Of a stretch of 64,000 bases of DNA, positions 26,045 to 35,090 are shown piece after piece. The translations under genes were made by a program, and so were the position numbers. Each line of letters starts with the position of its first letter. Within the stretch, counting starts at the first letter, position 1. Origin of the DNA: Asticcacaulis currens (lineage in GTDB: Bacteria; Pseudomonadota; Alphaproteobacteria; Caulobacterales; Caulobacteraceae); the NCBI RefSeq assembly GCF_028550395.1, contig NZ_JAQQKW010000001.1, positions 675,879 to 739,878 on the forward strand. Direction: 5' to 3'. The notes under the pieces were generated by a model. It had not been told where the DNA came from. It saw only the letters and a list, made by a program, of their open reading frames with translations, and did not search any database.

Positions 26045-27718
26045 ATGATGCTCAAAAATCCCGCCAGCAAGTATCGCCCCTTCGTCTTCCCCTTCGACAT
26101 GTCCGACCGGACCTGGCCGTCGAAGACCATCGAAAAGGCGCCGCGCTGGCTATCGACCGATCTGCGCGACGGCAATCAGGCGCTGGCCGATCCGATGGAC
26201 GTCGAAAAGAAGATGCGCTTCTGGAAGACGCTTATGCAGATCGGCGTCAAGGAGGTCGAGGTCGGCTTCCCGTCGGCGTCGCAGATCGAATTCGACTTTG
26301 TGCGCAAGCTGATCGAGGAAGATCACGTCCCCGACGATGTGACCATTCAGGTGCTGGTGCAGGCGCGCGAAGACCTGATCCTGCGCACCTTTGAGTCGCT
26401 GAAAGGCGCCAAAAAGGCCTGTATCCACTTCTATAACGCCACCTCGCCCTTGTTCCGCCGCGTGGTGTTCGGGCTGGAAAAGTCCGATGTGCTGGCTCTG
26501 GCCGTCAAGGCGGCGCAACTGATCAAGGACTGCGCGGCGAAACAGCCAGACACCGAATGGTCGTTTGAATATTCGCCGGAAACCTTCTCGGCCACCGAGC
26601 CCGACTTTGCGGTCGAGGTGTGTGAGCGGGTGATGGATGTGTGGGACGCCTCGCCCGAAAAGCCGGTCATCCTCAACCTGCCGGCCACGGTCGAAGTGTC
26701 GTCGCCCAACATCTATGCCGATCAGATCGAATGGTTCTGCCGTCAGTTGACCCGCCGCTCGTCGGCCATCATCTCGCTGCACCCGCACAATGACCGGGGC
26801 ACGGGCATTGCGGCGGCGGAGCTGGGGATTCTGGCCGGGGCCGACCGCATCGAAGGTTGCCTGTTCGGCAATGGCGAGCGCACGGGCAATGTCGATCTGG
26901 TGACGCTGGCGCTCAATCTCTATACGCAAGGGGTGAGCCCGGAGCTTGATTTTTCGGACATCCGGTCGGTGGTCAATACGGTCATCCACTGCAACAATAT
27001 CCCCGTGCACCCGCGCCATCCCTATGCGGGCGAACTGGTCTTCACCGCCTTTTCCGGCTCGCATCAGGACGCCATCAAGAAGGGCTTTGCGGTGCATGAG
27101 ACGCGCAATGACGGCGTGTGGGAAATGCCCTATCTGCCCATCGACCCGGCCGATCTGGGCGAAAGCTATGAGGCGGTCATCCGCGTCAACTCACAGTCGG
27201 GCAAGGGCGGCATCGCCTGGATTCTGGAGCAGGACAAGGGGCTGAAACTGCCGCGTCGCCTTCAGGTCGATTTTTCGCGCAAGGTGCAGGAAATCGCCGA
27301 TGCGACGGGCAAGGAGATGCAGGCCGCCGACATCTGGCACGCCTTTGAGGACGCCTATTACCTCAAGGGCACGCCGAAATACGAGCTGGTCGAATATATA
27401 GATTCCGGGGCGCGCCGGGCGGGCGTCGATCGCCTGTTTGCCGGGCGCATCATCCATGATGGCATCGAAACCCCGGTTACCGGGCGCGGCAATGGCCTGA
27501 TGGCCGCCGCCGTCGATGCGCTGAATGCCGCCTATGCGCTGGGGATCGAGGTGCTCGACTATCACGAACACGCGCTGAGCCGGGGGACGGACGCCAGGGC
27601 TGTGGCCTATGTCGAATGCCGCACCGCCGATGATCGCAAGGTGTTTGGTGTCGGTATGGATGTCGATAGCGCTACGGCCTCGGTCAAGGCTATTTTATCG
27701 GCGGCGAATGCGTTGTAG
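26045..27718 (+). CDS. leuA: 2-isopropylmalate synthase (LeuA type 2)
   Basis: First committed enzyme of leucine synthesis, condensing acetyl-CoA with 2-oxoisovalerate. 557 residues, the longer LeuA2 form. TIM-barrel motifs: [14 protein letters not shown] (about 34-47, metal Asp and catalytic Arg), HPHNDRGTG (about 243-251, metal His-His) and GNGERTGN. The C-terminal regulatory domain (about 430-557, [13 protein letters not shown]) confers leucine feedback in the family. The gene is single, with palindromic repeats on both sides; leuB and leuCD are not in the window. Confidence 0.95.
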   Translation: MMLKNPASKYRPFVFPFDMSDRTWPSKTIEKAPRWLSTDLRDGNQALADPMDVEKKMRFWKTLMQIGVKEVEVGFPSASQIEFDFVRKLIEEDHVPDDVTIQVLVQAREDLILRTFESLKGAKKACIHFYNATSPLFRRVVFGLEKSDVLALAVKAAQLIKDCAAKQPDTEWSFEYSPETFSATEPDFAVEVCERVMDVWDASPEKPVILNLPATVEVSSPNIYADQIEWFCRQLTRRSSAIISLHPHNDRGTGIAAAELGILAGADRIEGCLFGNGERTGNVDLVTLALNLYTQGVSPELDFSDIRSVVNTVIHCNNIPVHPRHPYAGELVFTAFSGSHQDAIKKGFAVHETRNDGVWEMPYLPIDPADLGESYEAVIRVNSQSGKGGIAWILEQDKGLKLPRRLQVDFSRKVQEIADATGKEMQAADIWHAFEDAYYLKGTPKYELVEYIDSGARRAGVDRLFAGRIIHDGIETPVTGRGNGLMAAAVDALNAAYALGIEVLDYHEHALSRGTDARAVAYVECRTADDRKVFGVGMDVDSATASVKAILSAANAL

Positions 27719-27729
27719 GGTGGGTTAAC

Positions 27730-27771
27730 TACCCCTTACCCCGCCCTCTCCCCTGTTGGGGGAGGGGGGAA
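27730..27771. repeat. CCCTCTCCCC-type palindromic intergenic element, second copy
   Basis: CCCTCTCCCC (27744-27753) faces GGGGGAGGGGG (27758-27769) with a 4-base loop, 25 bases after the leuA stop and ending 14 bases before the next ATG. Same family as 25861-25975. Confidence 0.7.
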
Positions 27772-27782
27772 CGGAGCCCTGA

Positions 27783-28832
27783 ATGACCGACGTCCCCGCG
27801 CTCACGACCCCCAAAAAGACACATTCGCGGCTGGGTCTGTTCCTGCCCATCGGGTTGTTCCTGATCGCGGCGCTGCTGTGGAGCGGCTACTGGTTTTATA
27901 CGGCGCACCAGATTGAAACCCGGCTGGCCGAGCAGGCGAAGACCCTGACGTCAAAAGGCTATCAGGTCGCCCACGCCCCATTTCGGGTGCAGGGCTATCC
28001 CTTCCGCATGTTTATTGAGTTAAAAGACGTGCGGCTGATCGCGCCCAACGGCAAGGGGCTGGCCGTTCCCGCGCTGGAGGCCGAGGCCTCGGCCTTCGCG
28101 CTCGACAAATGGATGTTTGTCGCCACCAAAGGCCTGACGCTCTATCGCGGCAAGGGCTCAGACCAGAGCGATCTGGGGCAGGTAGCCGTCACCGGTGACG
28201 CCCTGCGCGTCAGCGTCTCCGGCTGGACGCAACCCTTACAGACCATCGGCCTCGAAGGGCTGAACGCCACCTTCACGCCGTCGAAGCCCGAACACCCCTT
28301 CGTCCTGCAAAGCGCCCAGCGCCTCGAGGGCCGCGTGACGCCGACCAGGGACGGGGTGGATACGGTCGATTTCATCTGGCGCGCGTCGGGGGCTCAGGCC
28401 CACCCGCAAAGCCTGCTGGGGCGGCTGGGGCAGGGTCAGAATTTCGATATGGCCTTCCAGGGTCAGATGGCACAGGCCTCCAAATTCCGTGGCGATCTGA
28501 ACGGCTGGCGCGAGGCCGGCGGGGCCGTGCGTCAGGTACAGGCCTCTCTGCATGTGGGGGAGCTTGAGGTGTTTGGCCGCTCTGAGGCCCTGTTGCTTGA
28601 CCCCAATCTGGCGCTCAATGGGCCTTTGGGGCTGGAGGTCAAGGGCACGGGCGACCCGTTTGCCTTCCTGCTGGGGGCGGGGTTGATTTCGGCAGAATAC
28701 GAACCGCTGGCGCGCGCCTTTGTCGGCACAAAAATGACGGCTGACAAGCCGGTGAAGCTCGATTTCGTCTTCCGTGAGGGCGGGGCCTATGTCGGGCCGC
28801 TGCGCGTGGCGTCAGCACCGGTTATTCGCTAG
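27783..28832 (+). CDS. DUF2125 family membrane-anchored protein
   Basis: 349 residues. An N-terminal transmembrane helix (about 17-40, GLFLPIGLFLIAALLWSGYWF in parts) anchors a large periplasmic domain. The sequence HAPFRVQGYPFRMFIEL around residues 65-80 is the hallmark of DUF2125, a family of alphaproteobacterial envelope proteins related in pattern to AsmA-like lipid-transfer folds. No catalytic motif. Function unknown. The chorismate mutase gene follows after 147 bases. Confidence 0.85.
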   Translation: MTDVPALTTPKKTHSRLGLFLPIGLFLIAALLWSGYWFYTAHQIETRLAEQAKTLTSKGYQVAHAPFRVQGYPFRMFIELKDVRLIAPNGKGLAVPALEAEASAFALDKWMFVATKGLTLYRGKGSDQSDLGQVAVTGDALRVSVSGWTQPLQTIGLEGLNATFTPSKPEHPFVLQSAQRLEGRVTPTRDGVDTVDFIWRASGAQAHPQSLLGRLGQGQNFDMAFQGQMAQASKFRGDLNGWREAGGAVRQVQASLHVGELEVFGRSEALLLDPNLALNGPLGLEVKGTGDPFAFLLGAGLISAEYEPLARAFVGTKMTADKPVKLDFVFREGGAYVGPLRVASAPVIR

Positions 28833-28888
28833 ATAAGTTATCTATATTGTAAAACCCGTCATTTTGTACTGTAATTGGCAGAGCTACA

Positions 28889-28912
28889 CTTTGGTATCTT
28901 TGGAAACCAAAG
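28889..28912. promoter_or_regulatory. Inverted repeat upstream of the chorismate mutase gene
   Basis: CTTTGGT (28889-28895) and ACCAAAG (28906-28912) are perfect 7-bp arms around a 10-base loop, in AT-rich sequence 68 bases before the TTG start. Possible operator or leader hairpin; no leader peptide or known riboswitch is visible. Confidence 0.35.
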
Positions 28913-28979
28913 GGACGGCTGTGTATAGTTTTGAAAAGACCCCACCGGCAATGCCGTCACCGGGTCACGGAGACCGAGC

Positions 28980-29813
28980 TTGGCCCTCAATGCCCGCGCG
29001 CAGACCCCACCGTCACCCCTGTCGCTGACTGAATTGCGACTGCGGATTGACGCGATTGACGCCGAGCTTCTGCGTCTGGTCGATGAGCGCTCATCACTGG
29101 CGCGTGACATTGCGGCGGCCAAGGCGCGCGAAGGTGGTGACGCCAACGCCTGCCTGCTGCGCCCTGACCGCGAGGCCATGCTGCTACGCAAGCTGACGGG
29201 TAAGCCGCGCGTGGCCGCTTCGGATGCGGCCGTGGTCGCTATCTGGCGCGAACTGATCTCGGAATCGCTGCGCATTCAAGGTGAAGATCAGGGCGGTCTT
29301 CACCTTGATTTTTGGGCGGGTGACGCGTCGGGGCAACTGGTCAAATGGAGCCGCGAACGCTTCGGGACCGCGCCCTCTGAGGCCGGTCTGGCCGAGCCGG
29401 TGCAGGTCATCGCCGCCGCCCGCGACCCCCGCCATATCGGTATCCTGAGCCTTGATCCGCGCGCCGGGGCGTGGTGGGCGCGCCTGCTGGCCGAGCCACA
29501 GGTGCGGGTCATCTGCGCCCTGCCGGAGCGCACACCGGAGCGCCCGAAGGGCTTTGCCATTGCCGCCCTGAAACCCGAACCGACGGGCGATGACGTCAGC
29601 TACTGGGTCACGGACAGCCGCCTGTCCGAAGCCGCCCTGACCGAGCTTCTGGGGCAGTGCGGGCTGGCCGCCGAATGGCTGGGCTCGACCGGCGGGATGA
29701 AGCTGTTTGGCCTGTCCGGTTTTGTGCAGGAAGACGACAGCCGCCTCGACCCCAAGGCCGAAAAGGCGCTGGGGTCGCTATCCGGCGTGATTGGAACCTC
29801 CCCGCGGATTTGA
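28980..29813 (+). CDS. Chorismate mutase (AroQ class) with extra C-terminal domain
   Basis: 277 residues. The all-helical AroQ domain spans about 14-100 (LRLRIDAIDAELLRLVDERS, then IAAAKAREG and WRELISESLRIQ) and converts chorismate to prephenate. About 170 further residues contain QVIAAARDPRHIGILSLDP and WWARLLAEP but show no known catalytic signature; they may be a regulatory relic of a mutase-dehydratase type protein. Translation appears to start at TTG 28980, preceded by CGGAGA; no in-frame ATG fits. hisC follows after 76 bases, and such a mutase-aminotransferase pair fits Phe/Tyr as well as His synthesis. Confidence 0.82.
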   Translation: MALNARAQTPPSPLSLTELRLRIDAIDAELLRLVDERSSLARDIAAAKAREGGDANACLLRPDREAMLLRKLTGKPRVAASDAAVVAIWRELISESLRIQGEDQGGLHLDFWAGDASGQLVKWSRERFGTAPSEAGLAEPVQVIAAARDPRHIGILSLDPRAGAWWARLLAEPQVRVICALPERTPERPKGFAIAALKPEPTGDDVSYWVTDSRLSEAALTELLGQCGLAAEWLGSTGGMKLFGLSGFVQEDDSRLDPKAEKALGSLSGVIGTSPRI

Positions 29814-29889
29814 TTCCTCGCATTGAACCGGCTGCCCCGTGGTGCTAACCAGCACCCAGTAAAAATTCGCACGCGCAGGAACATCCCCG

Positions 29890-30993
29890 ATGGATACCGT
29901 TTCGCCTCCCGCTTCCCAGCCTGAACCAAAATCCGGTATCTGGGAGATTGCCGCCTATGTCGGGGGCAAGTCGAAGATTGAGGGCGTGGCCGAACCGATC
30001 AAGCTGTCGTCCAATGAAAACGCGCTGGGCAGTTCGCTGAAGGCCATCGAAGCGTTCGAAGCCGCGCGCGCCAAGCTGTTCCGCTATCCCGATGGCCATG
30101 CCGCTCCGCTGCGGGAGGCTGTGGCGGCCTATCACGGCCTTGAGCCGGACCGCCTGATCTTTGGCAATGGCTCGGACGAGGTGTTCGGTGTGCTCAATCA
30201 GGCCTGGCTGGAGGCCGGGGACAATATTGTCACTGGCGAACACGGCTTCCTCGCCTATCGTATCAGCGCCGAGGCCTGTCAGGCCGAGGTGCGTCTGGCC
30301 CACGAACCGGCCCAGCGCGTAGACATCGAGCGTCTGCTGGAGTTGGTCGATGCGCGCACCAAGATCGTCTATATCTCCAACCCGGCCAATCCGACCGGCA
30401 CCTGGAACACGCCGGAAGAGATCGCCGATCTGCGCAGCCGTCTGGCCCCGCACATCCTGCTGGTCATCGACGAAGCCTATGCGGAATTTGCCGATGAGCC
30501 GACCTATCAGAGCGCCTTTGGGCTGGCGCGCAATTGCGACAACATGATCGTGACGCGCACCTTCTCGAAGATTCACGGACTGGCCGGGTTGCGCGTCGGC
30601 TTCGGCTACGCCCCGGTGCGGGTGATCGAAGCACTGGATCGCATTCGGATGCCGTTCAATATCAATCTGCCGGCGCAGTACGCCGCCGTCGCCTCTCTGG
30701 CCGATCAGGCGCATCTGGATGCCTCGCGCGCGCAGGTGTTGCAATGGCGGCCGCGCTTTTATCAGGCCGTGCGGGCGATGGGTTATCGCATCGACGTCAG
30801 TCAGGGCAACTTCGTCCTGATCCATTTTGCCGATGAAGCGCAGGCCGTGCGCGCCAATGAGCACTTGATGCGTAAGGGCTTTATCGTGCGTCATGTCGCC
30901 AATTACGGTCTGCCGCACTGCCTGCGCGTGACCATTGGCAAGGATCACGAAAACGAAGGCGTCCTCGCGGCTTTGGGTGAGTTCGCTGGCTGA
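29890..30993 (+). CDS. hisC: Histidinol-phosphate aminotransferase (HisC family)
   Basis: PLP-dependent class I/II aminotransferase, 367 residues. IKLSSNENALG near residue 38, SNPANPTGTW (about 159-168), DEAYAEF (about 194-200) and the PLP lysine Lys227 in FSKIHGLAGLRVG are the family motifs. Enzymes of this group act on histidinol phosphate, and some also transaminate aromatic oxo-acids such as phenylpyruvate. Its position right after chorismate mutase makes an aromatic role possible. A hairpin follows the stop. Confidence 0.9.
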   Translation: MDTVSPPASQPEPKSGIWEIAAYVGGKSKIEGVAEPIKLSSNENALGSSLKAIEAFEAARAKLFRYPDGHAAPLREAVAAYHGLEPDRLIFGNGSDEVFGVLNQAWLEAGDNIVTGEHGFLAYRISAEACQAEVRLAHEPAQRVDIERLLELVDARTKIVYISNPANPTGTWNTPEEIADLRSRLAPHILLVIDEAYAEFADEPTYQSAFGLARNCDNMIVTRTFSKIHGLAGLRVGFGYAPVRVIEALDRIRMPFNINLPAQYAAVASLADQAHLDASRAQVLQWRPRFYQAVRAMGYRIDVSQGNFVLIHFADEAQAVRANEHLMRKGFIVRHVANYGLPHCLRVTIGKDHENEGVLAALGEFAG

Positions 30994-31000
30994 TACAGGA

Positions 31001-31046
31001 AGGCCTCCCGGTCGCAGGACAGGGAGGCCTGATGCCTTGAGTTTTT
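31001..31046 (+). terminator. Probable terminator of hisC
   Basis: AGGCCTCCC (31001-31009) and GGGAGGCCT (31022-31030) form a 9-bp stem with a 12-base loop. TTTTT comes 11 bases later, so termination strength is uncertain. Confidence 0.55.
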
Positions 31047-31087
31047 GCTTGGGAAACGGTTTGCGATGCGTGGTGTCGCATCGGATT

Positions 31088-31153
31088 GCGTTCTAAATTT
31101 TTGTTATCACAATATTTTTGTCGAAAACCGTTGCGCTTCGACATATCGCTCTA
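31088..31153. repeat. TCTAAATTT/GCTCTAG-type intergenic repeat
   Basis: Starts GCGTTCTAAATTTTTG and ends in ATCGCTCTAG, with a hairpin TGTCGAA/TTCGACA (31119-31125, 31137-31143). It resembles the element at 56089-56187. Its last three bases are the argF stop codon. Confidence 0.6.
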
Positions 31154-32071
31154 GCTGAAGCACCAGGCCAGCACGGCCTTCTGGGCGTGGATGCGGTTTT
31201 CCGCCTCGTCCCAGACCTGCGATTGCGGGCCGTCGATAACGCCGTCCGTCACCTCTTCACCGCGGTGGGCAGGCAGGCAGTGCAGGAACAGGGCGTCCGG
31301 TTTGGCCAGCTTCATCAGCGCCTCATTGACCTGATAGGGTTCAAAGGCTTCAAGGCGTTCCTCGTGATCGAGGTCGCCCATCGACACCCAGGTATCGGCC
31401 ATCACGACATCGGCGCCACGCACGGCGGCTTCCGGGTCCTGCGTCACCGTCACACGGGCGCGCGATTCCGCCGCAAACACCATGTCGGCGTTCGACGGTT
31501 TGTACTTGGCCGGGCAGGCGATATTCAGCGTGAAGTCGAAGCGCGCCGCCGCGTGAATGAACGAGGCGCAAACATTGTTGCCGTCACCGACCCAGGCCAG
31601 GGTCTTGCCCTTGATGTCGCCGCGATGTTCTTCGATCGTCTGAAGATCGGCGAGGATCTGGCACGGGTGGCTCTTGTTGGTCAGGCCATTGATCACCGGC
31701 ACGCTGGCGGCGCGCGCCAGACGCTCGACATCCTCATGGCGGTTGGCACGGATCATGATGGCATCGACCATGCGCGACAGGACTTTGGCCGTGTCTTCGA
31801 TGGTCTCGCCGCGACCGAGCTGCATGTCGGTCGCCGTCGAGATGATGGCATCGCCGCCCAGTTGCCGAATGGCCGCATCGAACGAGAATCGCGTGCGCGT
31901 CGAGTTCTTTTCGAAGATCATGGCCAGTACGCGGTCCTGAGCCGGGGCATCGGCATCGACGCGCCCCTTGGGCCAGCCCAGACGCGCTTTCTTGCGCGCA
32001 TGAGCGTCATCGAGGATGGCGCGCAGTTCCGCGGCACTCAGGTCGGAAATATCCAGAAAATGCTTCACCAT
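31151..32071 (-). CDS. argF: Ornithine carbamoyltransferase
   Basis: Makes citrulline from ornithine and carbamoyl phosphate in arginine synthesis; cytoplasmic trimer in the family. 306 residues. Carbamoyl phosphate motif STRTRFSF (about 51-58), HPCQILADL (about 129-137), ornithine site DTWVSMGD and the catalytic HCLPAHRG near 264. Its ATG overlaps the argD stop by one base (TAATG), so argD-argF are co-translated. An intergenic repeat touches its stop codon. Confidence 0.96.
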   Translation of the reverse strand: MVKHFLDISDLSAAELRAILDDAHARKKARLGWPKGRVDADAPAQDRVLAMIFEKNSTRTRFSFDAAIRQLGGDAIISTATDMQLGRGETIEDTAKVLSRMVDAIMIRANRHEDVERLARAASVPVINGLTNKSHPCQILADLQTIEEHRGDIKGKTLAWVGDGNNVCASFIHAAARFDFTLNIACPAKYKPSNADMVFAAESRARVTVTQDPEAAVRGADVVMADTWVSMGDLDHEERLEAFEPYQVNEALMKLAKPDALFLHCLPAHRGEEVTDGVIDGPQSQVWDEAENRIHAQKAVLAWCFS

Positions 32072-33294
32072 TACGCCTTCTCCTCAACGAGCAGGGTCTC
32101 CCGCGCCGCCTGACAGGTCTTTTCGAACAGGGCCAGCGCCTCACGCGCTTCGTCGATGGTCAGGTTGAGCGGGGGCAGCAGACGGATGCAGTTGTCCGAC
32201 CCTCCGGCGATCAGCAGACCGTTGTCGCGCGCCAGCCCCATCACGTCGCGGTTGGACGGTCTGACCTTGATGCCGATCAGCAGGCCCTTGCCGCGGATTT
32301 CGTCGATCACGTCCGGATAGGCGGCCTTCAGGCCCTGAAGCTGCTGACGCAGGAAGCCCGACACCTGATTGACGTGATCGAGCATTTCGGGGCTCGACAG
32401 CTCGCTATAGGCGACCAGACCGACCGCCATGGCCAGCGGATTGCCGCCGAAGGTCGAGCCGTGGCTGCCGAAGACCATGCCAGACGCCGCCTCTTTGGTG
32501 GCCAGACAGGCGCCGATGGGGAAGCCGCCTCCCAGCGCCTTGGCCGTCATCATGACATCGGGTTCGACGCCCGACCACTGGTGCGCCCACAGCTTGCCCG
32601 AACGGCCCATGCCGCACTGGATTTCGTCAAACATCAAAAGCAGGCCGTACTGATCGCACAGATCACGTAAGCCCCGCAGGCACTGTTCCGGCACCTGACG
32701 GGTGCCGCCTTCGCCCTGCACCGGCTCGACCAGAATGGCCGCTGCCGTGGGGGCGGCCGCGGCGGCTTTCAGCGCCTCATGGTCGCCGAAGGGCAGGTGG
32801 ACATAGCCCGGCAGCTTCGGGCCGAACCCGGCCAGATAGGCGTCATTGCCCCCGGCATTGACCGCGCCATAGGAACGGCCGTGGAAGGCCCCGGTGAAGG
32901 TAATGATGTCGATGCGCTCAGGATGTCCCTTGGCGTCGTGATATTTACGCGCCAGCTTCAGCGCACATTCGACGGCCTCGGTGCCCGAATTGGTGAAGAA
33001 GACCTGATCGGCAAACGAATCTTCGCACAGCCGGGTCGCCAGCGTCTGCTGGTCCGGGATGCGGAAGATGTTGGACACGTGCCACAACTTTTCGGACTGA
33101 GCCTTGACCGCTTCGATCAGCTTCGGGGCGCAGTGGCCGAGGCCATTGGTCGCCACGCCCTGTACCAGGTCGATGAACACGCGCCCGTCACGGGCGTAAA
33201 GTCGCACGCCTTCGCCGCGTTCAACCTCCATGGCGGCGCGGTTGTAAACGCCGAACAGGTGATCGTCGGGGGCAGTCTCAGGCGTGGTGTTCAT
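32071..33294 (-). CDS. argD: Acetylornithine aminotransferase
   Basis: PLP-dependent class III aminotransferase of arginine synthesis, possibly also acting as succinyldiaminopimelate aminotransferase in lysine synthesis as known for E. coli ArgD. 407 residues. [16 protein letters not shown] (about 99-114), [27 protein letters not shown] and the PLP lysine in [12 protein letters not shown] (about 253). ATG 33294 ([11 protein letters not shown]) is chosen over the long frame to 33438, whose first 48 residues look like untranslated leader. First gene of argD-argF. Confidence 0.95.
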   Translation of the reverse strand: MNTTPETAPDDHLFGVYNRAAMEVERGEGVRLYARDGRVFIDLVQGVATNGLGHCAPKLIEAVKAQSEKLWHVSNIFRIPDQQTLATRLCEDSFADQVFFTNSGTEAVECALKLARKYHDAKGHPERIDIITFTGAFHGRSYGAVNAGGNDAYLAGFGPKLPGYVHLPFGDHEALKAAAAAPTAAAILVEPVQGEGGTRQVPEQCLRGLRDLCDQYGLLLMFDEIQCGMGRSGKLWAHQWSGVEPDVMMTAKALGGGFPIGACLATKEAASGMVFGSHGSTFGGNPLAMAVGLVAYSELSSPEMLDHVNQVSGFLRQQLQGLKAAYPDVIDEIRGKGLLIGIKVRPSNRDVMGLARDNGLLIAGGSDNCIRLLPPLNLTIDEAREALALFEKTCQAARETLLVEEKA

Positions 33295-33419
33295 CTTTGT
33301 GAATCCCTTAAAAAAGAAGCATCCCCAAAGTCGTAAATGACCAGGGGGATCGGTAATTCTAAGCTTTAAGGGGCTTAGGCGCGCCTTGTGTATAAAAACG
33401 GGCCTGATGTCAACAAGAA

Positions 33420-33443
33420 CCCCCGTGTGTGAACACACGGGGG
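33420..33443 (-). terminator. Hairpin after the TraB/GumN gene
   Basis: CCCCCGTGTGT and ACACACGGGGG form an 11-bp perfect stem 16 bases past the stop of the minus-strand TraB gene. The minus-strand downstream sequence is TTCTTGTT, only weakly T-rich. Confidence 0.6.
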
Positions 33444-33458
33444 CCAGATCATCAGTTA

Positions 33459-34376
33459 TTATTTCGCCGACTGATAGTCGTACAGTTCGACCTTGATGCC
33501 TTCTTTTTTCAGCAGGGCCTGCACGCTGTCCGGACCGGCGAGGTGTCCGGCGCCGACGACGATCAGTTGCGTGCCGGAACCGGCCAGCACGTCCTTGATC
33601 GGCTGAACCCAGTTGCGGTTACGGTTGACCATGACCGACTCGTACATCTTCGGCGTCTTGACCTTCATTTCATCGACCAGCAGCGCCTCAAGGCCCTTGA
33701 TGTCTCCGGTCTTCCATGCCGTCAGCATCTTTTCGAACGTGGCCTTGACGTTGGCGTCTTCCTTGACCGTATCGAGCAGCGCCTTCGACTCTTCCCCGAA
33801 CACATCGCTGGAGATGACCTTCATCTGATCTTCCAGCGTTTCCATGCCCTTGACCGGAAGGTTCTTGGCGCGCGCCGCCGTCAGCAGGGTCTTGTCTACC
33901 CCGGCGTTCGGATCGAAGCCTTCGGTCTGCATCTGCTTCATGACCAGCATCAGGCTGGCCAGCCACGGCTTCAGCATGACCAACTGGTCGATATTGAGAC
34001 CGTACTTGGCATAGGTGTCGCGGATGAGCTTCTGTTCTTCGGGCGTGTAGGGTTTCAAAAGGCTGCCCGTCGGGTCGATGCCGTATTTTTGCACCAGAGC
34101 GGCCGCCGCCGCCTGATCGTCAAGATTGGCAACCTCCAGATAGAGGGTGTCGGCACTATTGAACACCTTGTCGAAAGCGGGCGTCTTCCATTGGGTGTCG
34201 GCCTTCAGCAGGTGGAAGGAGCCATAGAGATAGATGGTGGAGTCAGCGTCCTTGATGACCCACATTTTCGGGGCGGGCGCAGCCTCTCTGGCCTGAGCCG
34301 CCCCCAGCGGCAGCAGGGCGGCGACGCAGACAAAGCCGGCCATCAAGGCACGACGGGTGTGTTTCAGATTGATCAT
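33459..34376 (-). CDS. TraB/GumN family protein, exported
   Basis: 305 residues with a signal peptide (about 1-30, ending GAAQA). MWVIKDADSTIYLYGSFHLL and LEVANLDD, a GMETLEDQM segment and C-terminal VVGAGHLAGPDSVQALLKK are TraB/GumN signatures; members have a putative metal-binding GxxH at each end (GSFH, GAGH). Relatives are described as possible proteases or effectors, but the bacterial function is not established. AAAGGGGG precedes ATG 34376. The XRE gene ends 32 bases upstream. Confidence 0.88.
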   Translation of the reverse strand: MINLKHTRRALMAGFVCVAALLPLGAAQAREAAPAPKMWVIKDADSTIYLYGSFHLLKADTQWKTPAFDKVFNSADTLYLEVANLDDQAAAAALVQKYGIDPTGSLLKPYTPEEQKLIRDTYAKYGLNIDQLVMLKPWLASLMLVMKQMQTEGFDPNAGVDKTLLTAARAKNLPVKGMETLEDQMKVISSDVFGEESKALLDTVKEDANVKATFEKMLTAWKTGDIKGLEALLVDEMKVKTPKMYESVMVNRNRNWVQPIKDVLAGSGTQLIVVGAGHLAGPDSVQALLKKEGIKVELYDYQSAK

Positions 34377-34408
34377 GGGATACCCCCTTTGAAGGTGAGA
34401 CAAATAGA

Positions 34409-34597
34409 TTAAGGTTGGAAGATGTCTTCGATTTTAAGGGCGAAGACGTCGGCGATCTTGAAGGCCAGCGGCAGGGAGGGATCGTACTTCTCCGTTTCGA
34501 TGGCGTTCACGGTCTGGCGCGAAACATCGAGCCTCTGGGCCAGCTCGGCCTGAGACAGGTTGTGTTCCGCACGCAGGACTTTCAGACGGTTTTTCAT
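34409..34597 (-). CDS. XRE-family HTH regulator, minimal
   Basis: 62 residues, almost entirely one lambda-Cro-type helix-turn-helix: LSQAELAQRLDVSRQTVNAIE (residues 14-34) is a classical XRE recognition unit, followed by the KYDPSLPLAFKIADVF helix. This YgzD-like size class usually has no ligand domain. It lies 15 bases downstream of two paralogous membrane-protein genes, so the three form an operon that it probably represses. Confidence 0.92.
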   Translation of the reverse strand: MKNRLKVLRAEHNLSQAELAQRLDVSRQTVNAIETEKYDPSLPLAFKIADVFALKIEDIFQP

Positions 34598-34612
34598 GGC
34601 TTTATCTGGAGT

Positions 34613-35071
34613 TTACCGGTGCCGCAGCCACCAGATACCCCAGGCGATGCCGTAACCGAGCAGCATGGGGATTGTAGCAATTCCCACACCCAGTTCGACT
34701 TCGCGGCCGGCAACGTTTAATATCTCGACCAGACGTTGCGGGGCGGCACCTTGGGTAAAAACGGAAACGACGTAAAATATACCGACGAAAGCCAACCCGG
34801 AGGAACCGCCCCAGTACCAGGCCCAGCTATGCGCCTGACGGACGGCCTCATCCACGCCGCGCCACCAGCGGATACTGTACAACATGGCGGCCCCCATAAT
34901 CAGTACACCGGAGATCAGCCCAGCAATGGTCAAAACCTGCGTCTTGTCGCTCTGAGGCTGGATCAGCATAACCACCATAACCAAGGTGAGCGCTGCCAGA
35001 CTGCCGATCAGACTGAACCCCATGACACGCGCCAGAGTTCCGGCGAACGAGAGCTTTTTTTCCTTGGACAC
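34613..35071 (-). CDS. Four-helix membrane protein, paralogue 1 of a tandem pair
   Basis: 152 residues, four predicted transmembrane segments. Conserved features shared with the next gene upstream: AHSWAWYWGGSSG in the middle and LLGYGIAWGIWWLRHR at the C-terminus. Start is GTG 35071 with GGGAAAA upstream. Function unknown. The arrangement membrane protein(s) plus small XRE regulator recurs in Caulobacterales and other bacteria without an assigned role. The last 43 bases are nearly identical to those of the paralogue. Confidence 0.8.
   Translation of the reverse strand: MSKEKKLSFAGTLARVMGFSLIGSLAALTLVMVVMLIQPQSDKTQVLTIAGLISGVLIMGAAMLYSIRWWRGVDEAVRQAHSWAWYWGGSSGLAFVGIFYVVSVFTQGAAPQRLVEILNVAGREVELGVGIATIPMLLGYGIAWGIWWLRHR
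34620..34662. repeat. Direct repeat A, 3' end of membrane paralogue 1
   Basis: 43 bases identical at 42 positions to 35098-35140. The only difference is g/a at 34652 versus 35130. It encodes the shared C-terminus. Confidence 0.9.
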
Positions 35072-35090
35072 GATATTTTCCCTTCAAACA

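Noticed and set aside
29845..30948. 367-codon antisense frame over hisC
   Set aside because: Same explanation; hisC motifs on the plus strand are complete.
33295..33438. 48-residue N-terminal extension of argD
   Set aside because: Not similar to the family N-terminus; the ATG at 33294 gives the normal length.
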